A stretch of 64,000 nucleotides of DNA from contig NZ_JAFW01000001.1 of the NCBI RefSeq assembly GCF_000526335.1, forward strand, positions 4,526,001 to 4,590,000. Reading direction: 5' to 3'. Both the position numbers and the translations under genes were made by a program. This stretch comes from Arthrobacter sp. 31Y. Its GTDB lineage: Bacteria > Actinomycetota > Actinomycetes > Actinomycetales > Micrococcaceae. This document shows, piece after piece, positions 1-8,073 of the stretch. Numbering within the stretch: position 1 is the first letter of the stretch; each line of letters starts with the position of its first letter. The notes under the pieces were generated by a model. The model was not told where the DNA came from, ran no database searches, and saw nothing but the letters and a program-made list of their open reading frames with translations.

Positions 1-2
1 GA

Positions 3-1391
3 GTGTCAACCACAAACCCAGCACCCCGGACGGCCGCTGCCGATGGAAGGGATCCCATCGTCATCGATGCCCCTACTGGCAAGGCTCTAAGAAAACCCAT
101 CCTGGCCGGCACCGTCGGCAACTTCATTGAACAATTCGACTACGGAATCTATGGCTACCTGGCCCCTTACATGGCCGCCTCCTTCTTTCCCGCAGAAGAC
201 CGGACTGCCGCGCTCCTGAGCGTCTACGCTGGGTTCGCCCTGTCGTTCCTGCTGCGCCCCTTCGGAGGCATGATCTTCGGCCGGTACGGCGACCGACTCG
301 GCCGCCGCAACGCCCTCGCCGTTGCCATCATTTCGATGGGCCTCCTAACGACCTTGATCGGCGTTCTGCCCCCATATGCGGCAGTTGGCTTCGCCGCTCC
401 TGTCATGCTGCTGCTCATCCGCGCAGCCCAAGGACTTGTCCAAGGGGGTGAATACGCAGGAGCCGTGGCATTCATCGTCGAATACGCCCCCGCAAAGAAG
501 CGAGGCCTCTACACCAGCTTCCTCTCCGTCAGCGTCTTCGCCGGTCTGTTGACCGGCGCCGGGATCGCGGCGTTGGTCGCAGCCTCCCTCTCTGACGCAG
601 ACATGGAAGCCTGGGGCTGGAGAATACCCTTCCTCATCACTCTGCCACTGACCTTGGTAGGCCTGATCCTGAGGCTCCGGATCGATGAAACCCCCGAGTT
701 CCGGCGCATGCAAGAGGAACAAAAAGCCGCAGCAGCCGCCGGAGTGGTCGAAGAAGTCATCACCAAACGACCACTGACAGAGGCCCTGAAAACCCAGTGG
801 AAGCCGATTCTTATCTTTGCCGGCTTTGCCATCACCAACGCGGTCCTATCCTTCACCTGGGTCACGTTCCTGCCCGGGTACCTGCGCACCAACCTCGGCA
901 TGGCGAAGGAACAGGCACTGGCCTCGAACTTCATCGCCCTCGGAGTCCTGCTTCCCTTGCTTGTCCTCTCAGGGATCATGGTGGACAAAATCGGCAGAAA
1001 GCCCATGCTGATCATGGCCTGCGTATCCGCCATAGTGCTGGTACCAGTAGCCTTCGCAGTGGTCCAAGCGGGCACCTTCGCTGCCGCCCTCACCGCTCAG
1101 TTCATCTACCTCATCCCCATTATGTTCATCTCAGTGGCGTTGACAGTCAGCATGGCGGAACTCTTCCCGACCAAAGTTCGGTACTCCGCCAGTGCAATGG
1201 CCTACAACCTCGCCTTCGGCATCTTCGGCGGCACCGCGCCATTGGTCGCAACGTTCCTGCTCTCCAGTACCGGCTCAATCTGGGCCGTGGCAGCGTACGT
1301 ATGCGCCGTCGCCGTCGTCTCCCTGATCTGCGTCATCAAAGCATTCCGAGAGACCCGGGGAACCCGCCTCTCCGACAGCAAATACAACTAA
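3..1391 (+). CDS. MFS metabolite/H+ symporter (MHS family)
   Basis: Twelve-helix secondary carrier of about 462 residues, probably importing an organic acid with protons. The N-terminal stretch GNFIEQFDYGIYGYLAPYMA and the loop GDRLGRRNAL after helix 2 are the usual MHS-family signatures (citrate, shikimate, proline/betaine carriers). A central hydrophilic loop rich in Glu, Lys and Ala lies near residues 235-260. The frame opens with a GTG at base 3, so the true start may lie before the window. No partner gene is visible upstream, so the substrate cannot be named. A strong hairpin follows the stop. Confidence 0.85.
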   Translation: MSTTNPAPRTAAADGRDPIVIDAPTGKALRKPILAGTVGNFIEQFDYGIYGYLAPYMAASFFPAEDRTAALLSVYAGFALSFLLRPFGGMIFGRYGDRLGRRNALAVAIISMGLLTTLIGVLPPYAAVGFAAPVMLLLIRAAQGLVQGGEYAGAVAFIVEYAPAKKRGLYTSFLSVSVFAGLLTGAGIAALVAASLSDADMEAWGWRIPFLITLPLTLVGLILRLRIDETPEFRRMQEEQKAAAAAGVVEEVITKRPLTEALKTQWKPILIFAGFAITNAVLSFTWVTFLPGYLRTNLGMAKEQALASNFIALGVLLPLLVLSGIMVDKIGRKPMLIMACVSAIVLVPVAFAVVQAGTFAAALTAQFIYLIPIMFISVALTVSMAELFPTKVRYSASAMAYNLAFGIFGGTAPLVATFLLSSTGSIWAVAAYVCAVAVVSLICVIKAFRETRGTRLSDSKYN

Positions 1392-1400
1392 ACCGTCCCT

Positions 1401-1444
1401 AAGGAAGGGCATGGCTACTGACCGAAGGGGCCATGCCCTTCCTT
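1401..1444 (+). terminator. Hairpin terminator after the first MFS gene
   Basis: A perfect 15-bp stem with arms AAGGAAGGGCATGGC (1401-1415) and its complement (1430-1444) lies 10 bp after the stop codon. There is no clear T-run, so it may act as a bidirectional or factor-assisted terminator. Confidence 0.7.
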
Positions 1445-1494
1445 ATGACAAGTGGATGAAAACCAAACCTTATGACAAATGGATGAAAACCAAA
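1441..1494. repeat. Tandem duplication of a 27-bp unit
   Basis: Two adjacent 27-bp units (1441-1467 and 1468-1494) differ at a single base (AAGTGG against AAATGG). The first unit starts inside the right arm of the preceding hairpin. No coding role is apparent. Confidence 0.8.
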
Positions 1495-1561
1495 CATCGG
1501 TGCGTCAGGGGGCATGGGACTCAGTTGCCAGTGAGAGGCTGTCGCATTGGCCAAAAAGGAA

Positions 1562-1580
1562 GTGTGGACAATGTCCACAC
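1562..1580. promoter_or_regulatory. Perfect palindrome GTGTGGAC-N3-GTCCACAC
   Basis: Eight-base perfect arms are separated by AAT. Related, less perfect sites lie at 2041-2059 and 7569-7587. It could be a protein-binding site or a recombination core; nothing in the window identifies its protein. Confidence 0.5.
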
Positions 1581-1699
1581 CCTCCGCCCCGGACTGGCCT
1601 GTACAACCATCGGACTGCTCCGGATTCCGCATGTTTCCGCCACTTCCCAGTAATAACAAGGCCCGGAATCCCGTTCGAGTCCCACCTCGGGCACGGCAT

Positions 1700-1723
1700 A
1701 CCCCCTCTTCAGAGGGGGTTTTT
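1700..1723 (+). terminator. Rho-independent terminator inside repeat copy 1
   Basis: Stem CCCCCTC-TTCA-GAGGGGG is followed by five T residues. It sits just after the tRNA-like tail, the position a tRNA terminator would have. Confidence 0.75.
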
Positions 1724-2040
1724 GCTTTAACGTGTGTACATTCTGTTTGGTCAGGCCCCTCTGACACTAGCCGCGGGGTGTGCCTGGCGCCGCGGGTCGC
1801 CTGTTTGGTTGTGGGGGAGCGGGTTCAGGGTCGTGGCTGGTGGGCCCTCCGCATGATGTGAACTTGGGTTATGCGTTCCTCTCTTGGTGCGTCCGGTAGG
1901 TCGTGGTTGGCCTACACCTCTTCATGGATAGGGGGACTGAGCGCAACATGACTTTGAGAACTTGCGTCAAAGTTCTTGGTTTTTTGGTCTCTCCTGACGG
2001 GGGACGCTTGGCTTGAGAAGGCTTTGTCAGGCCAAACAAA

Positions 2041-2059
2041 GTGTGTGCGTTGTCCACAC
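2041..2059. promoter_or_regulatory. Degenerate copy of the GTCCACAC palindrome
   Basis: Left arm GTGTGTGC and right arm GTCCACAC with a 3-nt centre match the spacing of the perfect site at 1562-1580. Confidence 0.35.
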
Positions 2060-2185
2060 TGAAATCTTCTTTAACGCGACTGATCACAGCCATTCCCTGC
2101 CCCTTTTCGGCCTGCATCCGTTCATCGCATGTGAGCGGCCATAGCAACATGACGATCGTTTAGAGGGCGCGGCTTCCCATGTTCG

Positions 2186-2677
2186 TTATCGTGCGGTTAG
2201 ACGAGAACTCTTACGCGAGTACCAGAGCGATAACAGCAGCGCCGTACCCCAAAGGAAGAAGAGAGGATCCCATAGCCATGCGTGGCCAATCATCGCGTTG
2301 AGGTCATAACCACCTTCAGGACGAATGATGCCTCCAAGAACAGCGCCGCTGATGAAGGTATTCACACCCCCGTAGATGACAAGGAGCAGGCCGCCAGCCC
2401 AGCTCACCGCGCGCCAGAACCTCTGCCAAGGCATGCGTTCATAAGCGACGATGACGGGGATCGTCGCTGCCAGCAACTTCCCTAACGCGACAATGCCAAG
2501 CACGAGTCCTGACTGGAGGGGGGCCTCGACTGAAAGCCGGACTGCCCATTGGCCGACTGTGGCCAAGAGCCATTGCCCACCCAGAGCCCAGTACAAGCTA
2601 AACCCGGCATGCACAACACCGGCTGCGCAGGCCAGCCACACCAATGATCGGCTTAAGAACTGTTTTCTCTCGGACAT
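2186..2677 (-). CDS. DUF3995-type four-helix membrane protein
   Basis: Small integral membrane protein with four hydrophobic segments. The first carries VVHAGFSLYWALGG, typical of the DUF3995 family, whose function is unknown. I take the start at the ATG at 2677 (MSERKQFLSR); an in-frame TTG at 2698 would add seven residues. It is the leftmost gene of the repeat-bounded module, but a decayed MFS fragment and a terminator separate it from the sulfur genes, so it may be functionally unrelated to them. Confidence 0.6.
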   Translation of the reverse strand: MSERKQFLSRSLVWLACAAGVVHAGFSLYWALGGQWLLATVGQWAVRLSVEAPLQSGLVLGIVALGKLLAATIPVIVAYERMPWQRFWRAVSWAGGLLLVIYGGVNTFISGAVLGGIIRPEGGYDLNAMIGHAWLWDPLFFLWGTALLLSLWYSRKSSRLTAR

Positions 2678-2685
2678 CACCTGGC

Positions 2686-2922
2686 TCACTGTAACCAACG
2701 CCTGCAGATCGGTTCATACAGAGGCTGCGACTTCAGTGCGCTTGTGTACAGATCCAGGTGGACTGTTTGGGAACGGAGCAGGGGCAGGACGGTGCGTTCC
2801 TGCCCGAGTGTCCCGCCCACCAGGGCGTTGACTGCCACCAGCAGCATGAACTAAGCCAGGTTTTGCCGCAGGCCCAGCACAATACGGGAACCGGCGGTGT
2901 TTGCCGACCAAGTTCTGGCCAT
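2686..2922 (-). pseudogene. Decayed N-terminal fragment of an MFS transporter
   Basis: Reading the minus strand from the ATG at 2922 gives LGLRQNLA, then an in-frame TAG, then MLLVAVNALVGGTLGQERTV followed by LPLL. The NALVGG-x-GQERTVLPLL pattern is the first-helix signature of a group of bacterial MFS carriers often found with metal or sulfur stress genes. The frame ends after 79 codons, whereas the family has about 400 residues. The nonsense codon plus the missing remainder point to a remnant. Its tail overlaps the start region of the DUF3995 gene. Confidence 0.55.
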
Positions 2923-2959
2923 TTCGGGGTGCTCGCTTTCATGCCGGGGACATAAAGGT

Positions 2960-2989
2960 GCCCGGGCAGGAGGGGGGTCCGGCCCGGGC
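2960..2989 (-). terminator. Terminator of the persulfide operon
   Basis: GCCCGGGC arms (2960-2967 and 2982-2989) form a GC-rich hairpin just past the minus-strand stop at 3002. On that strand it is followed by ACCTTTATG, a weak T-rich tail. Confidence 0.5.
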
Positions 2990-3001
2990 GGTCTTAGGGG
3001 T

Positions 3002-4414
3002 TTACATTGCTGAGACGGCGTTCTGTCGGGTCTGTTGGAAAGCGTCCCAGGCGGCGTAGCTGCCGTCGAGTTCGACGACGTCGTACCCGGCCCGGCGCAA
3101 GGCGCTGGCCGCCACGGAGTTCCGGACGCCGGACTGGCAGTAGGTCACGATGGTGCCCTCCGCGGGAAGCTTGTCCAGGTGCCACATGACACGGCCGCCG
3201 CTGAGCTGGTGCGAGCCGGGGATGTTCCCGGTGATGTGTTCGCTGCGGTTGCGGACGTCCACGACCATCGCGGATTCAAAACCCTGCAGCTCTTCTGGCT
3301 GGATCAGCTTCGGCGTAGTCATGGGGAGTCCTTCTATGCTGGTGACATAACCGGCGACGTTGTCGATGCCGACCCGTACCAGGTGATCCCACATGTCCTT
3401 GGCCTGTTCCTGGTCTGGGGCGAGGAGTACCAGCGGGTTCTTATCTGTCTCGGGGTTTACTACCCAGGCGCCGTAGCTGGCAACGGACTTGCCTGCCGGC
3501 ACGTTCAGGGACCGGACCACAGTTCCTTCGTGGACGTCGGTGTTGGGGCGCGTGTCGATGAAAGTCAGGGTGTCCTCTGCCAGCCCCGCAGCAACGATGC
3601 CGGTTGCCAGTTCGGGCAGCGCGGTGCGTTCACCCATCACGACAGGGCCTTCACGGTTTTCCCGCTTCATCCGGCCGAAGTAAGCATGCGCGTCTGGCTG
3701 GCCGTCTAGGAGTTCGTCGATGAAGCCCTGCTCGTCGTTCGCGGCGAGGTAGGGACCCCACCAAGAGTAGAGCCGCTCGTATCCCACCGTGGAGGACGGG
3801 ATGGCGCCGAGGGCCTTGCCGCAGGCGCTGCCGGCGCCGTGGGCCGGGTGGACCTGGACGTAGTCCGGCAGGGTGAGGAACTTGTCCCGCAGGCTGGCGA
3901 AGAGATGCTTGGCGCCTTCGAAGCGGGTATCGATTCCCCCGGCTGCCTCGTCCAGAAGATCCGGGCGGCCGAGGTCGCCGGAGAAGACGAAGTCACCTGA
4001 AAGCAGGTAGCCGGGCTGGTCGCTGAACGCGCCGTCGGTGACCAGGAAGGACAGGTGCTCGGGGGTGTGGCCGGGGGTGTGCACGGCTTGGATGCTGATG
4101 TTTCCGATGGTGATCTTGTCACCGTCGTAGAGACGTTCGCCGTCGAATTCGTACTGCCAGTCCGATCCGCCTTCGCCGGAGACGTAGATCTTCGCGTCGG
4201 TGTCGGCGGCCAGCTCGCGGGTGCCGGAGAGGTAGTCGGCGTGGATGTGAGTTTCGGTCACGGCGACGATCTTCATGCCGTTCTTCTCAGCCAGTTCCTG
4301 GTACACCGCGATGTCGCGGCGGCCGTCGACGACGATGGCGGTGCCGTTGGCCTGGCAGCCGATCAGGTAGCTGGCCTGGGCCAGGTCTTCATCGTAAATG
4401 CGTTCGATAAGCAT
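3002..4414 (-). CDS. Persulfide dioxygenase-rhodanese (MBL fold plus two rhodanese domains)
   Basis: Cytoplasmic 470-residue enzyme predicted to oxidise low-molecular-weight persulfide to sulfite with O2 and a mononuclear iron. Residues 1-260 form an ETHE1-like metallo-beta-lactamase domain with metal ligands in THIHADYLSG (H56, H58, D60) and a later VHPAHGAGSACGK. Two rhodanese-like domains follow. The first (about 275-360) lacks a catalytic Cys in its NPLVLLAPDQ loop. The second (about 370-465) has the active loop YCQSGVRN. I chose the ATG at 4414, which has GAAGGAG upstream; a longer open frame is unlikely to be translated. A CstR-type operator lies 52 bp upstream. The layout resembles CstB of the staphylococcal cst operon. 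Confidence 0.88.
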   Translation of the reverse strand: MLIERIYDEDLAQASYLIGCQANGTAIVVDGRRDIAVYQELAEKNGMKIVAVTETHIHADYLSGTRELAADTDAKIYVSGEGGSDWQYEFDGERLYDGDKITIGNISIQAVHTPGHTPEHLSFLVTDGAFSDQPGYLLSGDFVFSGDLGRPDLLDEAAGGIDTRFEGAKHLFASLRDKFLTLPDYVQVHPAHGAGSACGKALGAIPSSTVGYERLYSWWGPYLAANDEQGFIDELLDGQPDAHAYFGRMKRENREGPVVMGERTALPELATGIVAAGLAEDTLTFIDTRPNTDVHEGTVVRSLNVPAGKSVASYGAWVVNPETDKNPLVLLAPDQEQAKDMWDHLVRVGIDNVAGYVTSIEGLPMTTPKLIQPEELQGFESAMVVDVRNRSEHITGNIPGSHQLSGGRVMWHLDKLPAEGTIVTYCQSGVRNSVAASALRRAGYDVVELDGSYAAWDAFQQTRQNAVSAM

Positions 4415-4465
4415 CTGGTGATCTCCTTCAGGGAGTGGGAGTCTTTGGGGGGTGATACAAGTGTA

Positions 4466-4481
4466 ATACCCCTGGGGGTAT
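4466..4481. promoter_or_regulatory. CsoR/CstR-type operator before the persulfide dioxygenase
   Basis: ATACCCC-TG-GGGGTAT is a perfect inverted repeat of the GC-rich kind bound by CsoR-family tetramers. It lies between the thioredoxin gene and the dioxygenase, so the latter probably has its own sulfide-responsive promoter. Confidence 0.75.
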
Positions 4482-4521
4482 ATAGCAATGAGGGGTGCGC
4501 GCCGGGCAAACGGTGCGTGTG

Positions 4522-4884
4522 CTAGGCCTGCTGGTGGTTTTCGGAAGGCTGGAGTTTGTCTGCGTCCAGGTTTTTGACGGCCTGGATGACATCTTCGAGG
4601 CCGGTGGCGGTGAGTGCTCCGGGCTGGGAGAAGGCCAGGGTTTTGTCCTTGAAGGCCATCAGTGTGGGAATGGAGGTGATGTTCGCTGCTGCGGCGAGGG
4701 CCTGTTCGGCTTCGGTGTCCACCTTGGCAAAGGTGATGTCCGGGTGGCGTTCTGAGGCGGCGCCGTAGGTGGGTGCGAACTGGCGGCAGGGGCCGCACCA
4801 GGGTGCCCAGAAGTCAACGAAGACGATCTCGTTGCTCTCCAGGGTCTGGGCGAAGCTTTGTTCGGTGAGGTCGATGGTTGCCAT
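4522..4884 (-). CDS. trxA: Thioredoxin
   Basis: A 120-residue thioredoxin with the classical active site WAPWCGPC (Cys30 and Cys33) and a cis-proline loop near TSIPTLMAF. It is a general dithiol reductant. Its place among rhodaneses and a persulfide dioxygenase suggests it releases sulfide from persulfidated proteins or resets rhodanese cysteines. The start is the ATG at 4884 with GGAACG-type upstream bases. This is probably an accessory copy rather than the housekeeping thioredoxin, which usually sits beside trxB. Confidence 0.9.
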   Translation of the reverse strand: MATIDLTEQSFAQTLESNEIVFVDFWAPWCGPCRQFAPTYGAASERHPDITFAKVDTEAEQALAAAANITSIPTLMAFKDKTLAFSQPGALTATGLEDVIQAVKNLDADKLQPSENHQQA

Positions 4885-4939
4885 CGTCTTTCGTTCCTTT
4901 CGGGGGTGGTCTTGGGGTGTGTCGGCGGGGCGGTGAAGC

Positions 4940-5194
4940 TTAGGTGGTGGGGAGGTCGGCGTGGGTCCAGGCGGTCATTCCGCCGGCCACGGCGGCGCTG
5001 CGGTTGCCGCTGCGGCAGACGGGGATGACGGGCACGGCCGGGTCCAGTTCGCCCAGGCGGGCCTGCAGCTGGCCCATGGGGATGTGCAGGGCGCCGGGGA
5101 TCATGCCTTCGGCGACCTCGAAGTCCTCGCGGATGTCAAGGATCCGGGCGGTGGAGCGGCGCTGTTCGGCTTCGGTGATGGTGATTTCAGCCAT
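4940..5194 (-). CDS. Single-domain rhodanese
   Basis: An 84-residue single rhodanese domain. Asp20 in RILDIRE and active loop CRSGNRS (Cys60) are intact. It should carry persulfide sulfur between donor and acceptor. It is shorter than the usual 100 residues at the C-terminus but keeps all core elements. It lies between another rhodanese and thioredoxin in one reverse-strand operon. Confidence 0.85.
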   Translation of the reverse strand: MAEITITEAEQRRSTARILDIREDFEVAEGMIPGALHIPMGQLQARLGELDPAVPVIPVCRSGNRSAAVAGGMTAWTHADLPTT

Positions 5195-5249
5195 GGGGTT
5201 CTCTTTCGAAGTGGTTCGGCTGGGTGTGTGGAAGTTGTTGCTTGCTTGC

Positions 5250-5591
5250 CTAACGGACGGGTTCGCCGGCCTGGCGCCAGGCGGCCATGCCGCCGCGCAC
5301 TGAGTAGGCGTCGTATCCCTTGGCGGCGAGGAGTCGGGCTGCTGAGGCCGAGCGGACGCCGGAGGCGCAGACGGCGATCACGGGACGGTTTTTTTGGATG
5401 CCGCTGGTGCTGGCCTGCAGCCTGTCCAGGGGGACATGCTTGGCCTGGGGAGCCCGGCCGGTCCGCCACTCCTGGGCTGACCTGACGTCGATGAGCGTGG
5501 CCCCGGAGCCCAGGAGGTCCTTGGCCTGGGCTACGGAGATTGTCTTGTAGGGCTTGCTGAAGGCTTTCTTGAGGGAATCTAAAAGTCCCAT
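5250..5591 (-). CDS. Single-domain rhodanese with basic N-terminus
   Basis: A 113-residue rhodanese with start MGLLDSLKKAFSKPYKTISV and active loop CASGVRS (Cys75). The amphipathic lysine-rich N-terminus could bring it to the membrane beside the TauE exporter encoded next door; this is inference. I chose the ATG at 5591 because GGAGAG precedes it, although the frame is open further upstream into the TauE gene. Confidence 0.85.
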   Translation of the reverse strand: MGLLDSLKKAFSKPYKTISVAQAKDLLGSGATLIDVRSAQEWRTGRAPQAKHVPLDRLQASTSGIQKNRPVIAVCASGVRSASAARLLAAKGYDAYSVRGGMAAWRQAGEPVR

Positions 5592-5613
5592 GGTGCTCTC
5601 CTCTATGGATGGG

Positions 5614-6372
5614 TCAGGCGGTGACCGTGCCGGCGGCGACCCACGCCGCGACGGCGAAGATGAGTACCGCAAACGAGATACGGATGTGCTTGTCGTGCAG
5701 GTACTGGGCAAACCGTGCGGCAACCACCGACCCCACGATCGCCGGAATGGCGAACGCCAGGGTGGTGGCCCAGTCGACGGTGTAGCTGCCAGCGTGTGCG
5801 CTGAACCCGGCGGCGGAGTTGATGACGATGATTGCCAGTGAGGTTCCCACGGCCTGTTTCATGCGCAGGCCCAGGAAGATGGTCAGTGCGGGGGTGATGA
5901 GGAAGCCGCCACCTACGCCGAGCAGTCCGGTGAGGAAACCCACGAGCAGGCCCGCCCCCACGGCCTTCGGGGCGCAGGACCGGAAGGCGCGGTTCGGTCC
6001 AGTGCTGCAGGACCCCTCTGTTTCGCGGGTCTTCATGAGCATCCGGATGCCCGCGGCCACCATGATCACGGCAAATGCCAGCATCAGGATGTTCGGGTCC
6101 AGCAGTTTGCCCACGGCCGCGCCAGTCCAGGCTGCCGGAATCCCGGCAGCCCCAACTAGTGCGATCACGGGCCAGTTCAGTCCCTCCCGGACCCTGGGCA
6201 GCAGCGCGGCAAGCGAAGATACGCCCACCACCAGCAGCGATGCGGGAATCGCCTGCGCCGGGGTCATGCCTACCCCGTACACCAGGGCCGGAACGGCGAT
6301 AATGGACCCGCCACCGCCCACAACACCAAGGACAATGCCGACGACGAGCCCCTGAGCCAGGGCTGGAATCAT
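5614..6372 (-). CDS. TauE/SafE-family sulfite/organosulfur exporter
   Basis: A 252-residue membrane protein with about eight helices and the paired TauE motifs ([20 protein letters not shown] near the N-terminus and [17 protein letters not shown] in the second half). In persulfide operons this family is taken to export sulfite or thiosulfate made by the dioxygenase. Its ATG at 6372 overlaps the TGA of the preceding gene (ATGA), so translation is probably coupled; longer starts would lie inside that gene. Confidence 0.85.
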   Translation of the reverse strand: MIPALAQGLVVGIVLGVVGGGGSIIAVPALVYGVGMTPAQAIPASLLVVGVSSLAALLPRVREGLNWPVIALVGAAGIPAAWTGAAVGKLLDPNILMLAFAVIMVAAGIRMLMKTRETEGSCSTGPNRAFRSCAPKAVGAGLLVGFLTGLLGVGGGFLITPALTIFLGLRMKQAVGTSLAIIVINSAAGFSAHAGSYTVDWATTLAFAIPAIVGSVVAARFAQYLHDKHIRISFAVLIFAVAAWVAAGTVTA

Positions 6373-6983
6373 GCCGCGGCGTCCTCGACAGCCTGCAGGG
6401 GAAGCTGCAGGATGGCGCTTTCGCACGTTGGCTCCTTGGCGGCCTTGTTCCATGGCATGGCCGAGAGGGCCTTGCCCATGGCGCAGGTATTGGTCGCGGC
6501 CGAGAACGTCAGGCCGACACCGATGACCCCGGCGAGGGTCCGGACCTTGGGGGAGACGAACTTGCCGCCAGCAAGGCCGAGCATCACCAGGGATCCCGCG
6601 GCCAGGCGGACCTGACGCTCCAGGTCCCAGCGGTCCTTGCCATTGATCACGTCGCCGCCTGCGGCAGCGAAGCCGGGGACTCCGCCGGTGAGCACGTACG
6701 CGGTGTCCAGGCCAACAGTGGCCATGCGCTGGCGGGCCTGTTCGGCGCGCACGCCGGACTGGCAGACCAGGACAACGCGGGAGCCCAGCCGGGCGGCGAG
6801 TTCGTCGGTGTGCTCGGAGAGCAGCGGCAGCGGCACGTTGTAGGAGCCCCGGATGTGCATGGACTCGAATTCTGCGGCGGTGCGGACGTCGATTACCACG
6901 AGCTCTTGGTGCTCTTTGAACCAGGACTGGAGGGTTTCAGGGGCGAGAGCGGTAATGGCGTGTGCCGTGGGACGGGAAGTCAT
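6369..6983 (-). CDS. Rhodanese-DUF2892 membrane protein (YgaP-like)
   Basis: A 204-residue protein. Residues 10-110 are a rhodanese domain with the CQSGVRA loop (Cys74). Residues 120-190 are a DUF2892-type segment with two predicted helices (GSLVMLGLAGGKF and VIGVGLTFSAATNTCAMG). The order is that of E. coli YgaP, an inner-membrane sulfurtransferase. The start at 6983 (MTSRPTAH) has GAGGCTACCC upstream. It is the first gene of the reverse-strand operon, directly facing the CstR-type regulator across two operators. Confidence 0.85.
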   Translation of the reverse strand: MTSRPTAHAITALAPETLQSWFKEHQELVVIDVRTAAEFESMHIRGSYNVPLPLLSEHTDELAARLGSRVVLVCQSGVRAEQARQRMATVGLDTAYVLTGGVPGFAAAGGDVINGKDRWDLERQVRLAAGSLVMLGLAGGKFVSPKVRTLAGVIGVGLTFSAATNTCAMGKALSAMPWNKAAKEPTCESAILQLPLQAVEDAAA

Positions 6984-7032
6984 GGGTAGCCTCTCGGAAG
7001 GGGTCGGGTGGATACCCCACCGAGTATTACAG

Positions 7033-7048
7033 ATACCCTGGGGGGTAG
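7033..7048. promoter_or_regulatory. CsoR/CstR-type operator 1 in the divergent promoter
   Basis: ATACCC-N4-GGGTAG is a slightly degraded form of the perfect site at 4466-4481. It lies about 50 bp before the rhodanese-DUF2892 start. Confidence 0.6.
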
Positions 7049-7363
<315 letters not shown>

Positions 7364-7568
7364 TCAGCCTGACGTCCAGTGCGCCCTGTTCTAGTTCCTC
7401 GGGAGAGCTGTGAGCGGCTGGCTTGCGGTGCACGAGTGGCAGTCACCAACCACCTCATGTCCTCCCAGGAGTCACTTTGCAGCCACTGACCGCTGGCCCC
7501 TGTGAAGAGTTCCAGCATAGTGTTGACCCGTTCTGCATATGGGGTTTTTGGCGTATGCAAGAAGGAAA

Positions 7569-7587
7569 GCGTGGATGGTGTCCACAC
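7569..7587. promoter_or_regulatory. GTCCACAC palindrome in repeat copy 2
   Basis: GCGTGGAT-GGT-GTCCACAC has the same arm length and spacer as the perfect palindrome at 1562-1580, with two arm mismatches. Confidence 0.4.
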
Positions 7588-7706
7588 TTTCCTCCTCGAG
7601 CTGGCCCGTACAGCCACCGAACTGGCCTGGATTCCGCACGTTTCCACCACTTCCCAGTGCTACCAAGGCCTGGAATCCCGTCCGAGTCCCACCTTGGGCA
7701 CGGCAT

Positions 7707-7729
7707 AAACCCCCGTCAGGGGGGGGTTT
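7707..7729 (+). terminator. Terminator inside repeat copy 2
   Basis: AAACCCCC (7707-7714) can pair with GGGGGTTT (7722-7729). It occupies the same place after the tRNA-like tail as the hairpin at 1700-1723, with a different stem sequence. Confidence 0.6.
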
Positions 7730-8056
7730 GCTTTAACGTGTTGACAGCTTTTGACGCGGGTCTCTGAAACGTGGCGCCGGCCTGTGCCTGGCTGCCGGTT
7801 GGCCTATGGAGTTGTGGGGGGCGGGTTCAGGGCTGTGGTTGACGGGCCCTCCGCTTGCTCTGTACTGGGGCTATGCATTCCTCTTGGCGCGTCCGGTAGG
7901 TCGTGGGTGGCCTGCACCTCATGGGTAGGGTGAGTGGGAGCGACATGACTTCGGGATCGTTCGACAAAGGTTCTGAGTTCGGCTCGTTCCTTAGATGAGG
8001 GGGGGCCGTTGGGTGTTCTTCTCTGTTAAGCGGCCCAGGGGAATATAGCGGATTAG

Positions 8057-8068
8057 TTGAATGTTCAA
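8057..8068. promoter_or_regulatory. Short palindrome at the monooxygenase start
   Basis: TTGAA-TG-TTCAA ends five bases before the ATG at 8074. There is no good Shine-Dalgarno sequence here, so the mRNA may be near-leaderless and the palindrome an operator. Weak evidence. Confidence 0.25.
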
Positions 8069-8073
8069 GCAAC

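Larger units (their letters stand above)
1541..1985 (+). repeat. Long direct repeat, copy 1, left boundary of the persulfide module
   Basis: This stretch can be aligned by eye with 7550-7985 in the same orientation, with scattered substitutions and small indels. Shared landmarks, in order, are a GTCCACAC palindrome, a block near 1620-1650 (ATTCCGCA, CCACTTCCCAG), a tRNA-like tail TTCGAGTCCCACCTCGGGCA, a terminator hairpin, CTTTAACGTGT, GGGTTCAGGG, GGGCCCTCCGC, and GCGTCCGGTAGGTCGTGG. The tail resembles the T-loop and acceptor 3' end of a leucine-type tRNA (5' acceptor GCCCGAG), but no other tRNA part is present. The rest of the 1392-2185 gap shows no credible gene. Confidence 0.75.
7550..7985 (+). 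repeat. Long direct repeat, copy 2, right boundary of the persulfide module
   Basis: Counterpart of 1541-1985 in direct orientation, about 6 kb away. The tRNA-like tail is more decayed (TCCGAGTCCCACCTTGGGCA at 7681-7700). The bases between 7364 and 7549 and between 7986 and 8056 show no gene. The two copies differ at many positions, so the duplication is not recent. Confidence 0.75.

Noticed and set aside
797..1402. 201-codon frame inside the first MFS gene
   Set aside because: Arg- and His-rich shadow of the transporter reading frame with no ribosome site.
1668..1700. Possible tRNA gene in repeat copy 1
   Set aside because: Only the T-loop and 3' acceptor-like part is present; no D-arm, anticodon arm or matching 5' acceptor strand was found upstream.
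1399..1861. Several open frames of 60-120 codons on both strands between 1399 and 1861
   Set aside because: They overlap one another, lie in repeat and hairpin sequence, show no domain pattern and have parallels in the second repeat that are not conserved in frame.
3035..3709. Long plus-strand frame opposite the persulfide dioxygenase
   Set aside because: High-GC antisense shadow; the minus strand carries all catalytic motifs.
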